The position numbers and the translations under genes were made by a program. Below, one piece after another: positions 10,204 to 19,263 of a stretch of DNA of 64,000 bases. The first letter of the stretch is position 1. The number at the start of each line of letters is the position of its first letter. The stretch is taken from the NCBI GenBank assembly GCA_963817785.1, contig CAWFPL010000005.1, positions 62,001 through 126,000 of the forward strand. The letters are read 5' to 3'. This DNA is from JAKALD01 sp963817785 (GTDB taxonomy: Bacteria; Pseudomonadota; Gammaproteobacteria; Burkholderiales; SG8-39). The notes beneath the pieces were generated by a model, which did no database searches, was not told the DNA's origin, and worked only from the letters and a program-made list of their open reading frames with translations.

Positions 10204-12112
10204 GCGCGGAGCGAGTTTTCCTTTGCATCACAGGCACGTGGCGTGAGATTGAGGGTCTGGCTTCTGTCTACAAGCGGATTTGCTGGAGGAGCTCGAGCGC
10301 GCGCTGTTGCTTGGGGCTGGGCGTGGTGAGGAGGTCGAAGCTCGGTGCGTCGGCCCCAGCCCCGGGGGTGCGGCAGGTGTTGCGTACGATCGTGGCGAGC
10401 TCGGCCAGCAAGGTGGCGAAGCTGTGCGTGGGGGTGCCGTCCTCGAGCGCGTGGCGCGCCACCTTGGCAAGCGCCGCCTGGGAGCGCTTGGCCGGCGCCA
10501 CCGGATCGCGCCCGGCCTTGGCCGCCTGATCGGTGTCGGCGAACATGAGCTCGCGCCAAGCCTCGCGCATGTGCCACTCGACGTAGTAGGCGAGCATGCA
10601 CAGGAAGATGTGCGCACGCACCCGATCGGCGGTGCGGTGATGGATCGGGCGCACCTTCAGGTCGATCGTCTTGAGCGAGCGAAACGCCCGCTCGACGTTG
10701 GCCAAGGCTTTATAGTTGCGCACGCACTCGGGTGCGTCCATCTGCGACGCACTCACCGAAGTGCGGATGATGTACAGGCCATCGAGCGCGGCCTCGGCGG
10801 CGATGCTCTGGGCCTTGCGAGTGAACTCGAAGCTCGCCTCGCCGATGCTGAGCTCGAAGTGCTTGGCGACCTTGTACTGGTTGACGAGCTTGCCCACGCG
10901 CAGCCCGATCTGGTCGGCCCCGGTGAGTTTGCCCGCGTCCACACGGGCCTTGATCTTCGCGAGGTTCGTCTCGGTCCCCGCGAGCAGCTCCTCGCGCTTG
11001 TGCGCGCGCAGCTTCGCGAGCTCCGGGTTGCGGCAGGCCACCAGGCGCTCGCCCGGATACTGCGGTGAGCTGAGCTCAAACAGATTGCGCTCGTCGAACA
11101 GCCCCAGTTGCAACTGCCCGCCTTCGAGGAGCACGCGGATCGAGGCGCTCTTGAGCGCCGTGATCCAGCCGATGCCGTCGGTTGCGCGAAGCTCCGCGAT
11201 CACCTTGTGCGAGATCATGCCGCGGTCGCCCACCATCACCAGGTGCTCCAGGCCGAAGGCCTCGCGCAGGCGCCTCACCTCTGGCATCAAGGTGTGGCTG
11301 TCGGCGACGTTGCCCTCGTGCACCGAGACGGCCACCGGGCAGCCGCGCGCATCGGTCAGAAGCCCATAGTTGACCTGCAGCAGTCCGCGCCGGCCGTCGC
11401 GGCTGTAGCCCAGCCGGGCCAGGGGACAGGTGCTGCCCTCGAAGTAGCTGGAGCTCAAGTCGTAGAGCACCAGCCCCCCGGGGCTCAAGTGGCGCGCGGC
11501 GAGCTTTTTCTGGATCCGGTCCTGACGCGCGAGCAACCAATCCATCGCGGCGTACAGATCGTTCTCGTCGCAGCCGGCCACGCCGAAGTCCTCGGCCAAG
11601 GTCGTCGTGTGCCACCAGCGCGTGGTCGCGAGCTTCGTATGCGGGGCCAGGATGCGCGCGCCCACCATCGCCAGCACCCGGTCGCGCTCAGGGCTGGGCC
11701 GAGCCCCCAGCAGCGCCTCGAGCCCCAGGCGTTGCATGGCTACACGCACGGCCTGGACGTGCCCCTGCGCGCGCGAGGTGATCGCCTCGAACAGCGCCTC
11801 GGGGCGCTGCAAGGCTTCGCCCCGAAGCACCGCGCGAATGGCGAGGATCTGCGCATCGCTGAGCGAGGAGAGATTCGCCAGAGTGCGCTTGCGCACCTTG
11901 GCGCCCTCACGAAACGACTCGCGCAACAAATACGCCGGGCGCGAGCCGCGGTTCGGGACGACATCGATGTGCATGGCTACAATGTAGCCTCACATCGCAG
12001 CTTTGTCAAGCCAACTACATGGCTACACGACGAACCCCCGTCAACGCCCCCAACCTGCAGATTCCAATGCGCTTTCCAGCCGCTATTCGGTCAGAACTGC
12101 GGGGAACTTCGG
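10189..12112 (-). mobile_element. IS1634-family insertion sequence inside mod
   Basis: 1924 bp. The ends are CCGAAGTTCC at 10189-10198 and its exact reverse complement GGAACTTCGG at 12103-12112. A 6-bp duplication ATTAAA flanks it at 10183-10188 and 12113-12118. One transposase gene fills most of the interior. The clean duplication and the fact that excision restores the mod frame exactly show a simple, probably recent, insertion. The family name rests on the transposase; the boundaries are read directly from the sequence. Confidence 0.88.
10268..11974 (-). CDS. IS1634-family DDE transposase
   Basis: 568 residues, the usual size for IS1634-type transposases of the broad IS4 group. Recognisable segments are LVLYDLSSSYFEGS (first acidic residue region), VMVGDRGMIS (second Asp), and NVERAFRSLKT near the C-terminus (the Y-(2)R/E-type region with the final Glu). 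Full length and uninterrupted, so the element may still be mobile. It lies on the same strand as mod. GC content is very high and codon use differs from the flanking defence genes, consistent with independent arrival. Confidence 0.88.
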   Translation of the reverse strand: MHIDVVPNRGSRPAYLLRESFREGAKVRKRTLANLSSLSDAQILAIRAVLRGEALQRPEALFEAITSRAQGHVQAVRVAMQRLGLEALLGARPSPERDRVLAMVGARILAPHTKLATTRWWHTTTLAEDFGVAGCDENDLYAAMDWLLARQDRIQKKLAARHLSPGGLVLYDLSSSYFEGSTCPLARLGYSRDGRRGLLQVNYGLLTDARGCPVAVSVHEGNVADSHTLMPEVRRLREAFGLEHLVMVGDRGMISHKVIAELRATDGIGWITALKSASIRVLLEGGQLQLGLFDERNLFELSSPQYPGERLVACRNPELAKLRAHKREELLAGTETNLAKIKARVDAGKLTGADQIGLRVGKLVNQYKVAKHFELSIGEASFEFTRKAQSIAAEAALDGLYIIRTSVSASQMDAPECVRNYKALANVERAFRSLKTIDLKVRPIHHRTADRVRAHIFLCMLAYYVEWHMREAWRELMFADTDQAAKAGRDPVAPAKRSQAALAKVARHALEDGTPTHSFATLLAELATIVRNTCRTPGAGADAPSFDLLTTPSPKQQRALELLQQIRL

Positions 12113-12880
12113 ATTAAATACAGCCGAATTCTTTCCATACACAACTATGTATTCGTGATCTGTCGAGATGTTGTTCTTATTTCGATTATCGGCCACTTGC
12201 CGCCGCTTCCAGTTAACGCAGCACAGAAAGTTTTCTTCGCCGAATATCTCATTGAGAACGAATCTGACGTGATAAGCCTCATGATCGTCAATTGATACGA
12301 ATAACGCCCCATCATCTTGCAAGAGCGATCTCGCTAGATAGAGCCTCGGATAGATCATCTCCAGCCACTGAGTATGAAATCGTCCAGACGTCTCACTGTT
12401 GCTCGATACCTTGAATCCCGCGCCGTCCGATTGCCCCGTAACGCTCAGATAATTGGCAATTCCATCCTTGTAGTCGTCGGGATAAATGAAGTCGTTTCCC
12501 GTGTTGTAAGGTGGATCGAGATATATCGATTTTATCTTTCCCGCGTAGCTTTTCTGCAATAGCTTGAGCACTTCGAGGTTATCCCCCTCGATCATCAGAT
12601 TCTGCGTCGTGTCCCAGTCGACGCTGTCTTCCGGGCACGGCAACAGCGTGCCGGTCGAAGGCGTCAGCGCGATCTGTCGCGCGCGGCGCTTGCCGTGCCA
12701 GTTGAGCCCATACTTCTCATCACGCTCGTCAACCGCCGCACCGAGCAAGGCCTTGAGCACATCAAAGTCGACCCGGCCTTCGGTGAATGCGTCCGGAAAC
12801 AGCGCTTTCAGCGCCTCGATGTTGCCCGCCACGATGTCGGCGCTCTTGGTCTCGGGGCTTTCGGCATCAAGCTTCTTCAT
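12083..12880 (-). pseudogene. mod: Type III DNA methyltransferase Mod, N-terminal fragment
   Basis: This fragment carries the catalytic motif YLDPPYNTGND, a DPPY-type N6-adenine methyltransferase motif IV, and the N-terminal Mod region. Native codons run from the ATG at 12880 down to 12113 (256 codons). The last nine codons and the stop at 12083 come from the IS end. Mod normally dimerises, recognises the target, methylates it, and recruits Res. The fragment lacks the FAGSGTT AdoMet motif, which lies beyond the insertion, so it should be inactive. It follows the DUF262 gene by 43 bp in the same operon. Confidence 0.85.
12113..12118. repeat. IS target-site duplication, right copy
   Basis: ATTAAA immediately outside the right terminal repeat; codons 255-256 (Phe-Asn) of the N-terminal mod fragment. 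Confidence 0.85.
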
Positions 12881-12923
12881 ATCTTTTCCAACTCATGCAA
12901 GGGCATATCCATGGCAGCCGCGA

Positions 12924-14873
12924 TCAGGCCGCTTCCAGGTGCAGAATTTCAGTTTCGATGTACGCGCGGAAATCCGCCGACGCGGTGAAGCAGCGAAAGC
13001 CCGCTCCACTCGCCAGGGCGAGGATATCGGCGCTCTCATTCAGCAGGACCGCTACCGGGGCGCTGAGGCCCGCCTGAAGCCCTTCGGGCCACGCCAGGTC
13101 GAACAAGGCCTTCTGCGCGCCCGTGGCCGGGTCCGCATAGTCGAACCCGATTTGGCCGCGCGGCAGGCCTTGGCCCTCAACCCAGTCGTTGAGCGATTCC
13201 AATTCGGCCTCTTCGACCTCGCTGGTTATGCCGCCCATCGTCGGCGTTTCCGGTTCGACCACCGGAGCAGCCTTGCCCATCCAGCGCGTGTCGCCGTGGA
13301 GCAATTCCTCGAAACGCCGGTTCGCCTCCGCGGCGAGCAGAGCCTTCCGCGCTTCGAGAAAATCGAGGTAGCGATCGGTTTTCCAGAGCGCGGGGTCCGT
13401 GGGAATCCACTGGGACGCCAGCGCGCCCGGATGCTTCGCCTCGATCTCCGGGAAATAGGCTTCCGGCAGCCGGTCGCTGATGTTGAGGTTGGTGTCCTTG
13501 GTCAGGAAGCAGAAATTTCCGAGGGCGTTCACGTCCGGGCGCCGGTGCTTCAGCTTGTAGAGCTGCGCCTTGGGGAAGATGTGATGCACCTCCAGGCGGC
13601 TCATCTTGCCGAGCAGGCTTGCCCTGAGCGGCAGCCCGGTGCCCCAGTCCCGCGCCTCCCCCATGCGCGTGAGCATATAGAGCACAGGATAGAACCGGGC
13701 TCCGAGGCTCCAGCCGGTGAAGTGGCCCGCTTCGACGCGCAGTCCGCCGTGCCAAAGCCGAAGTTGCTCCAACAGCGTATCCAGCCCGCCATTGGGGCCT
13801 TCGAGCGCCGCCAGATCCTGGTCGATGAAGGTCTCGGTCGAGCCGGAAAACCGCCCCCACATGCCGGCCTGGGCGAACCAGAAGAGCAGCTTGTCGCGCT
13901 CTGTGGCGTCCAGCGCCGCCTTGGTCTTGTCCATGTAGCGAACCATCACCGGCACGCCGAAGCGTCCGAAGAACACCTGGTCATGATCGAGCCCGAGCCG
14001 ACCGGCGATCAAGTTCAAGGACGCGTCGATGTGCTTGTTGGCGCGCTTCAGCCCATCCTGGATATCGAGCGCGCCCTTGTCATGCAGGTAGCTGAACTTG
14101 GCCTCGCCGGTGAGCACGGTGTTCACCGAACGCAGCAGCCAATCGAGGTTGAACTGATACCCGGCGGCGGTCCATTCCTTCAGCTTGGCCTTCATGGAGT
14201 CGCGGGCTTCCGGCCACTCGGCGCAGATTTTCGCGAGCGCCAGGTCGCCCTTCGACAGCTTGGTGCCGCCGCTGTTCACGCGGTTGAATATATCGACCAC
14301 GACGTCGAGGGTTTTGTCCTGACCGGTCACTTCCTCGATATGCAGATCGATCTCCGTCACACCGAGCAGGGCGCCGAGGCGGCCGACATAGGCGCCGACG
14401 TTCGTCACGTGCGCGGGGTCAGCGGAGAGTTGCGCGATCAGCGCGCCAAGGCCCGCGTTCCCGGCCTTCATCAGGCTGGTGACGTCGATCCACAACGGAT
14501 CGTCCTGCATTTTCACCGGCTGGTAGAAGGCGAAGGTCTCCGTCCCCAGGTGAAAGCGGAGCCCGCTAAAGGCTTGCGCATTGCCGTCGAAGAATTTCGG
14601 CGGGTGGCCGCGTACCACGCCGTAAAGCGACGTCATCCTTTGCTGGCCATCGAGCAACAGCTTCACGATGCCGGCCGCGAGCGGCCCATCGCCCCGGTGC
14701 GCCGCTGTCTTCGCTTCCGTCGCCCAAACCAACAGGCCGCCCACGGGATGCCGGCGATAGAGAGAATCAAACAGGCCGCGGACCTGGTCGCGGTTCCAGA
14801 CATAGCCCCGCTGAAATTCGGGCAAGGCCATATGACCACTGTCGATGTGATCGAGGATCGTCGAAATCTTCAT
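12924..14873 (-). CDS. GmrSD-like DUF262/HNH protein
   Basis: 649 residues. The N-terminal DUF262 domain has FQRGYVW and LDGQQRMTSL; in GmrS-type proteins this ParB/Srx-fold region hydrolyses nucleotides. A middle segment has VHHIFPKAQLY followed by NALGNFCFL and NLNISDRLP, the DUF1524/HNH nuclease arrangement of GmrD. So it looks like a fused GmrSD, the type IV family that restricts modified DNA. Start and stop overlap neighbours (ATGA with the DUF4391 gene at 14870-14873). Its place between a helicase/DUF4391 pair and type III mod/res suggests one composite system; that is inference. Confidence 0.75.
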   Translation of the reverse strand: MKISTILDHIDSGHMALPEFQRGYVWNRDQVRGLFDSLYRRHPVGGLLVWATEAKTAAHRGDGPLAAGIVKLLLDGQQRMTSLYGVVRGHPPKFFDGNAQAFSGLRFHLGTETFAFYQPVKMQDDPLWIDVTSLMKAGNAGLGALIAQLSADPAHVTNVGAYVGRLGALLGVTEIDLHIEEVTGQDKTLDVVVDIFNRVNSGGTKLSKGDLALAKICAEWPEARDSMKAKLKEWTAAGYQFNLDWLLRSVNTVLTGEAKFSYLHDKGALDIQDGLKRANKHIDASLNLIAGRLGLDHDQVFFGRFGVPVMVRYMDKTKAALDATERDKLLFWFAQAGMWGRFSGSTETFIDQDLAALEGPNGGLDTLLEQLRLWHGGLRVEAGHFTGWSLGARFYPVLYMLTRMGEARDWGTGLPLRASLLGKMSRLEVHHIFPKAQLYKLKHRRPDVNALGNFCFLTKDTNLNISDRLPEAYFPEIEAKHPGALASQWIPTDPALWKTDRYLDFLEARKALLAAEANRRFEELLHGDTRWMGKAAPVVEPETPTMGGITSEVEEAELESLNDWVEGQGLPRGQIGFDYADPATGAQKALFDLAWPEGLQAGLSAPVAVLLNESADILALASGAGFRCFTASADFRAYIETEILHLEAA

Positions 14874-15655
14874 GCGCCATCCCCCAGCATCAACTGCTTG
14901 TTCCGATCGATCGCGGTCTCGATCGCTTTGATTTTTTGGTTCAGATCCACACGCTGGCTAATCTGCTTGGCGCGCGCAGCCTGCGCCCGCAACTGCGTGG
15001 CTTCGCGCGCGAGTCGGGCGTGCTCTTCCAGCGCCGTGCGGCGCCGGTCAATCAGGCCGCTTTCGTCTTTGACCTCGTAGCGCCCTGATAGCCGGGCCGC
15101 TACCAGCGCCTCGATCCGCGCAAGCCAGCCGTCATAGACGGTCGACAGATCGCGCGCCGGCTGACGTGCGAGCGCGAGACTATCCAGAAAGGCGCGCTCG
15201 GCGGCCGGCGGAGCGTTCGGATCGATATCGCCGGCGACCACGACGCGCTCGACAACAACCTTGTCACCCTCATTCTGCGCCGCCCGTTTGGGCGCGACCG
15301 AGACGGCGACGCCGCCAGGGCCGGTCGTGATCAACAACACCGGATACGGAATCGCGCGGTGGATCAGCTCGGTCAAGCGCGCGGCGCGCGCGTCCAGGCG
15401 AAAGGCCGCGGCGATGACGGCAATTTCCGAATAATCGTGGAATTCGTCCGAGAAGGCCGGAATGGCGATTGTGTTCGGCTTGAGCGCCGCAAGCCATTGC
15501 ATCTCATCGATGCCGTCCTGGATTGCGCGTTTATCGGCAGTCGTTGGCGCTCCTTGCTCGACCAGCATCTTCTTCGGCACGCGCGAGTCCACCCGCGCAC
15601 GCGCCGGCAGGTCCAGAGCCGAGATGATTGCGGCGGCCGCCGCCATCCCCGTCAT
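14870..15655 (-). CDS. DUF4391 domain protein
   Basis: 261 residues, a recognisable DUF4391 protein of unknown biochemical function. The N-terminal two thirds look globular. The C-terminal 50-60 residues (RRTALEEHARLAREATQLRAQ onward, shortened here) are charged and probably a coiled coil. It overlaps the helicase upstream and the DUF262 gene downstream by 4 bases each, so it is translated with them. DUF4391 genes are known to me as neighbours of large helicases and DNA methyltransferases in defence regions, which suggests a structural or specificity role. Confidence 0.7.
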   Translation of the reverse strand: MTGMAAAAAIISALDLPARARVDSRVPKKMLVEQGAPTTADKRAIQDGIDEMQWLAALKPNTIAIPAFSDEFHDYSEIAVIAAAFRLDARAARLTELIHRAIPYPVLLITTGPGGVAVSVAPKRAAQNEGDKVVVERVVVAGDIDPNAPPAAERAFLDSLALARQPARDLSTVYDGWLARIEALVAARLSGRYEVKDESGLIDRRRTALEEHARLAREATQLRAQAARAKQISQRVDLNQKIKAIETAIDRNKQLMLGDGA

Positions 15656-18600
15656 CCGGCGGCACTCGCTTGTGGGGCCAAGGCGACCAAGAAGGCCACC
15701 ACTTCGAAGTCGTTGATCCCGGCGAACTCGCCTTTCATGGCGTGGGTTCCGCCCATCTGAAACAGGCTGGCGACCGCGCGCTCCTCGCGTTTCCCGACGA
15801 GAGTGCCGACGGCACGGGCAAGCAGCTTTCGGTAAGGCTCCATATCGCGGCCCGAGCGGGTAGCCTTATCGAACCGCTTGTAAGCCTCCTGGTCCGGCTG
15901 ATCGCGGCCGAGGCTGAGCTTCTTCAGGCGGTCGAGCACTTGCTTCGCCTGCGTGTAAGGAAGCAAGACCTCGCCGTCATCACCGACATGCACAACATAA
16001 TGCGGCGCCAGCGGATAGCCTGGTTCAGCGACCGCGAGCGCCGTGTCCCCAACGGCCCTTAGGCAAAAGATTACACCCGACGGGATCGGATTTTCCCCGT
16101 CGCCGAGAGCCTCGGTGACGGCATAGGTTCCGAGCGGCAAGGCATCAAGACGGCCTTTGTTTGCTCGGAGGTAGCCAGCGAGGTCGATGCGGAAATCGTT
16201 TAGCGTCAGATCCGCGATCGAAACGCCGCTCGATAGATCCTCCAGATCGATCACGGTGTCCTGCAGCTTTTGAAGCTGCGCGCGGCGATATTCCAGATCA
16301 TTCATCTCGTTTCCGGCTTGAAACTCGATGACGTTTTCCTCTCCCGTTGCCGATACATCCAGAAGCACCATGCGCCCGCTTACGCGGGACTCGAGATCGA
16401 GGTATTCGTCCAATTCCATGTTAGGCCAGAAGTTGACCAACTGGATCTTGGCGTTGCGGGAACCTATCCGGTCGATGCGCCCAAAGCGTTGAATGATCCG
16501 GACCGGATTCCAGTGAATATCGTAATTAATGAGGAAGTCGCTGTCCTGGAGGTTCTGACCTTCAGAGATGCAGTCCGTGGCGATCAGAAGGTCGATCTCG
16601 CCCTCCGTCGCAAGTTCGGCTGGGCGTTCCTTCGACTGAGGAGAGAAAGCACTCAGAATGCTGCTCATGTCTCCGCGCACGCCGGGCAACGTCGTCCGGT
16701 TCGATCCGGCGCCGCTGACAACTGCGCTGTGTAGGGCGAGCTCGGCGCGCGCCCAGGGAGCCAGCTCGCGATAGAGATAGTCCGCCGTGTCCGCGAACGC
16801 CGTGAACAGCAGAACCTTTCGATTGGCCGCGTTTATCGGTGAGCGAACCTTGTCTGCGATAACCCGCCTCAGCGCAGCGAGTTTGGCGTCCCGTCTCGGG
16901 ATCACAAGGCGCGCCGCCAGAAGAAGCGCTTCAAGGCGCTTGTGATCCTCGGCAAGGTCCTGTCGCCAACGAACGCGGTCAACGTCTTGAAGCAGCACTT
17001 TGACCTTCCGACCGACAAGCAAGGATTCGAATGCCGGATCGTCGACGTCGACGTCGTCAATCGGAATCTCGTCAACCGAGTCGTCATGCGCGTCGATCTT
17101 TGCTAGCAGCGCGTCGACGTCCGCGAGTTGGCGCTCAATGGTCAGAGAGAACGACGCTACCGAACTCTCCATGCGCTTCAGGATGTTCACCCGCAATAGG
17201 TGGGTGAGGCTCTCTTCGCGATCGACCTGTCGGAAGAACCGATCGCCGCCATGAATTTTCGTGCTGTATTTCTCGTCATAGGCGGCCTGCTTTTGCGGCA
17301 GCACGTAGCGCAGCGGCGCATAGGCGCCGAGGGTCAGGCGACGAATTTCGTTGTTGACCTCACGGATCGGCCGGAACTCCCCGGTGAGATCAACGTCAGC
17401 TTTGATGTTCACCGGCGGGAGCCGGTCGGGGAACTCTCCGGTCTCTTCGATCCCATAATAGCGTTGCACATGCTTTCGTGACCGAGCGATAGTCAGCATG
17501 TCGAGGAGCTTGAAATAATCGAAGCCAAGCATATCCATCAATCTAGCCGGACGCCGATCACCTTCTGGCAATTCAAGCCACCGATTGAACTGCGCCTGCG
17601 CCTTGCGGATCGTAGCTTCGATACTGGGAATGCCATTGGCCACGAGCGCAACATCATTTCCTTCTGTCACGAATGCGATTTGGTTCTTCAGGTCGGCAAG
17701 ACGGTTATTGACCGGTGTCGCCGACAGCATCAAAACCTTGGTTTTCACCCCCGACTGGATGATCCGCTTCATGAGATGATCGTAGCGGCTATCGCGGTCC
17801 TTATGCGTCGGCTTGTTCCGGAAATTATGCGACTCATCAATAACGACGAGATCGTAATTTCCCCAGTTAACGTGCGAGAGATCAATGTCCCCCGAGAGGC
17901 CGCCATCGCGCGACAAGTCCGTGTGATTCAGAACGTCGTAATTCAGACGATCTGGTGCTAGCACATTGCGGCGATCATTCGCTTTATAGAGTGTCCAGTT
18001 GTCACGAAGCCGCTTAGGGCACAGGACAAGAACCCGGTCGTTGCGAAGCTCATAATACTTAATGACAGCAAGCGCCTCGAACGTCTTACCCAGACCAACG
18101 CTGTCGGCGATGATGCAACCACCAATTCTCTCGAGCTTGTCGATGGCCCCCGTTACACCATCTCGCTGGAAGTGAAACAGCTTCTTCCAAACGACGGTGT
18201 CTCGGATACCCGTGGCGGACTTGATGATTCGCTCTTCGTCGAGTTCGTCGCCCAAATCCTTAAACATTTGATAGAGGATCTGGAAATAGACGAGTGATGG
18301 TGCGCGTTGAGAGGCCACATCTTCCAGCACCCCCAGAAAATGAGCCTTGGTGGTGGGATTAGGCTCTAAGTCATCCCAATTCGACCGAAACCATTCTGCA
18401 AAATCATCTGTCTCCTCATCCGAGCCTGTCGCTTGCACCAGCCCCAATCGACCGCTGGGTGTCACGCCCAGGCCTTCCGTTGTGAACGAACACGTCCCAA
18501 GCATCGCCCGGCGGAAAGATGCTTTGCCATTCACCAGAACCAACGACTGTGGCGGCGCCTTCCGGGCGTGGCGGATTTCCGCTCGTTTCCTGATCCAATC

Positions 18601-18864
18601 CGCGGCGAGGCGGGCAAGCCACCGCCCTTGAAGCGCACCCCTGGAAGCGATGTCGGCGTCACCGCCAAACAGGGCGGGCAAGATGGAATCCGGCTCACCG
18701 AGCAACAGTCGGCACCGTTCAATACGGTCCAATGCGTCCCGAAGCTCGGCGAAGGCCAACAGCGAGAAGGAGGGTGAAACGAGGTCGACGCTAACTCCCT
18801 GCGCCAGCCAATCCCGCAAGCTGTCAATCCCTCGATCTGTCCCGGTATTTCGGACGAGTCTCAT
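15652..18864 (-). CDS. SNF2-type helicase of defence operon
   Basis: 1070 residues. The superfamily 2 core has ADSVGLGKTFEAL (Walker A), VVIDESHNFRN (DExx box) and LSATPVNNR. The second lobe has ATDCISEGQNLQDSD and QRFGRIDRIGS (motifs V and VI). About 230 residues precede the helicase; related proteins carry a phospholipase-D-like domain there, but I cannot see a clear HKD motif. Probably an ATP-driven DNA translocase working with DUF4391, DUF262 and type III proteins. The start overlaps the small ribbon-helix-helix gene by ATGA. Confidence 0.8.
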   Translation of the reverse strand: MRLVRNTGTDRGIDSLRDWLAQGVSVDLVSPSFSLLAFAELRDALDRIERCRLLLGEPDSILPALFGGDADIASRGALQGRWLARLAADWIRKRAEIRHARKAPPQSLVLVNGKASFRRAMLGTCSFTTEGLGVTPSGRLGLVQATGSDEETDDFAEWFRSNWDDLEPNPTTKAHFLGVLEDVASQRAPSLVYFQILYQMFKDLGDELDEERIIKSATGIRDTVVWKKLFHFQRDGVTGAIDKLERIGGCIIADSVGLGKTFEALAVIKYYELRNDRVLVLCPKRLRDNWTLYKANDRRNVLAPDRLNYDVLNHTDLSRDGGLSGDIDLSHVNWGNYDLVVIDESHNFRNKPTHKDRDSRYDHLMKRIIQSGVKTKVLMLSATPVNNRLADLKNQIAFVTEGNDVALVANGIPSIEATIRKAQAQFNRWLELPEGDRRPARLMDMLGFDYFKLLDMLTIARSRKHVQRYYGIEETGEFPDRLPPVNIKADVDLTGEFRPIREVNNEIRRLTLGAYAPLRYVLPQKQAAYDEKYSTKIHGGDRFFRQVDREESLTHLLRVNILKRMESSVASFSLTIERQLADVDALLAKIDAHDDSVDEIPIDDVDVDDPAFESLLVGRKVKVLLQDVDRVRWRQDLAEDHKRLEALLLAARLVIPRRDAKLAALRRVIADKVRSPINAANRKVLLFTAFADTADYLYRELAPWARAELALHSAVVSGAGSNRTTLPGVRGDMSSILSAFSPQSKERPAELATEGEIDLLIATDCISEGQNLQDSDFLINYDIHWNPVRIIQRFGRIDRIGSRNAKIQLVNFWPNMELDEYLDLESRVSGRMVLLDVSATGEENVIEFQAGNEMNDLEYRRAQLQKLQDTVIDLEDLSSGVSIADLTLNDFRIDLAGYLRANKGRLDALPLGTYAVTEALGDGENPIPSGVIFCLRAVGDTALAVAEPGYPLAPHYVVHVGDDGEVLLPYTQAKQVLDRLKKLSLGRDQPDQEAYKRFDKATRSGRDMEPYRKLLARAVGTLVGKREERAVASLFQMGGTHAMKGEFAGINDFEVVAFLVALAPQASAAG

Positions 18865-19067
18865 TTCCCGTCACCCTTCCGGGCACCAATCGGTGCGGGA
18901 GGTTGGTGGGGAGTTTGGGGCGAGCCATCGATGAATTGTCGGATCGCCTGTCGGATGACCCACGAAACCGAAGCATCTCTCGCCAACGCGATCTCGCTTA
19001 GAGTCCGGTAGTCTTGCTCTTCCAAGCTCACCGTCAGCCGCGTTGCCTTGCGAGGACGCTCGTTCAT
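18861..19067 (-). CDS. Ribbon-helix-helix protein, first gene of defence operon
   Basis: 68 residues starting MNERPRKATRLTVSLEEQ. The TRLTVSLEEQDYRTLSEIA segment is a CopG/Arc-type ribbon-helix-helix strand and helix. I chose the ATG at 19067 because GGGGAG lies 6-7 bases upstream; a longer frame to 19238 has no such signal. It is the promoter-proximal gene and overlaps the helicase start, so it is likely an autoregulator of the restriction operon. A DNA-binding antitoxin is an alternative reading. Confidence 0.65.
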   Translation of the reverse strand: MNERPRKATRLTVSLEEQDYRTLSEIALARDASVSWVIRQAIRQFIDGSPQTPHQPPAPIGARKGDGK

Positions 19068-19263
19068 CTCACTCCCCACGATTCCTGGGACGAGCTTACG
19101 GGTCGAAGCATCAGACTTCAACGGAGTGATGCACTTTTCACCAGTTGCCGGACCGAGGCTTACCGCTGCGCAATGAGCTTTAAATCGGCCGGCTGCGTCA
19201 GAGACGGTCCTGGGGACAGGTGAAGCTTGGAAAGGCACACTTCATGAGACACCGGAGCGCCGG
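19068..19263. other. Intergenic region holding the defence-operon promoter
   Basis: 196 bp between the AbiE toxin stop and the ribbon-helix-helix start, both on the minus strand. The promoter of the six-gene restriction operon should lie here. I see no convincing -35/-10 pair or strong palindrome, only a short ACCGG/CCGGT repeat near 19251. Confidence 0.4.

Noticed and set aside
12564..15080. Long plus-strand open frame of 838 codons opposite the DUF262 and mod genes
   Set aside because: It is the antisense of clearly conserved minus-strand genes, has no recognisable domain, and arises from high GC.
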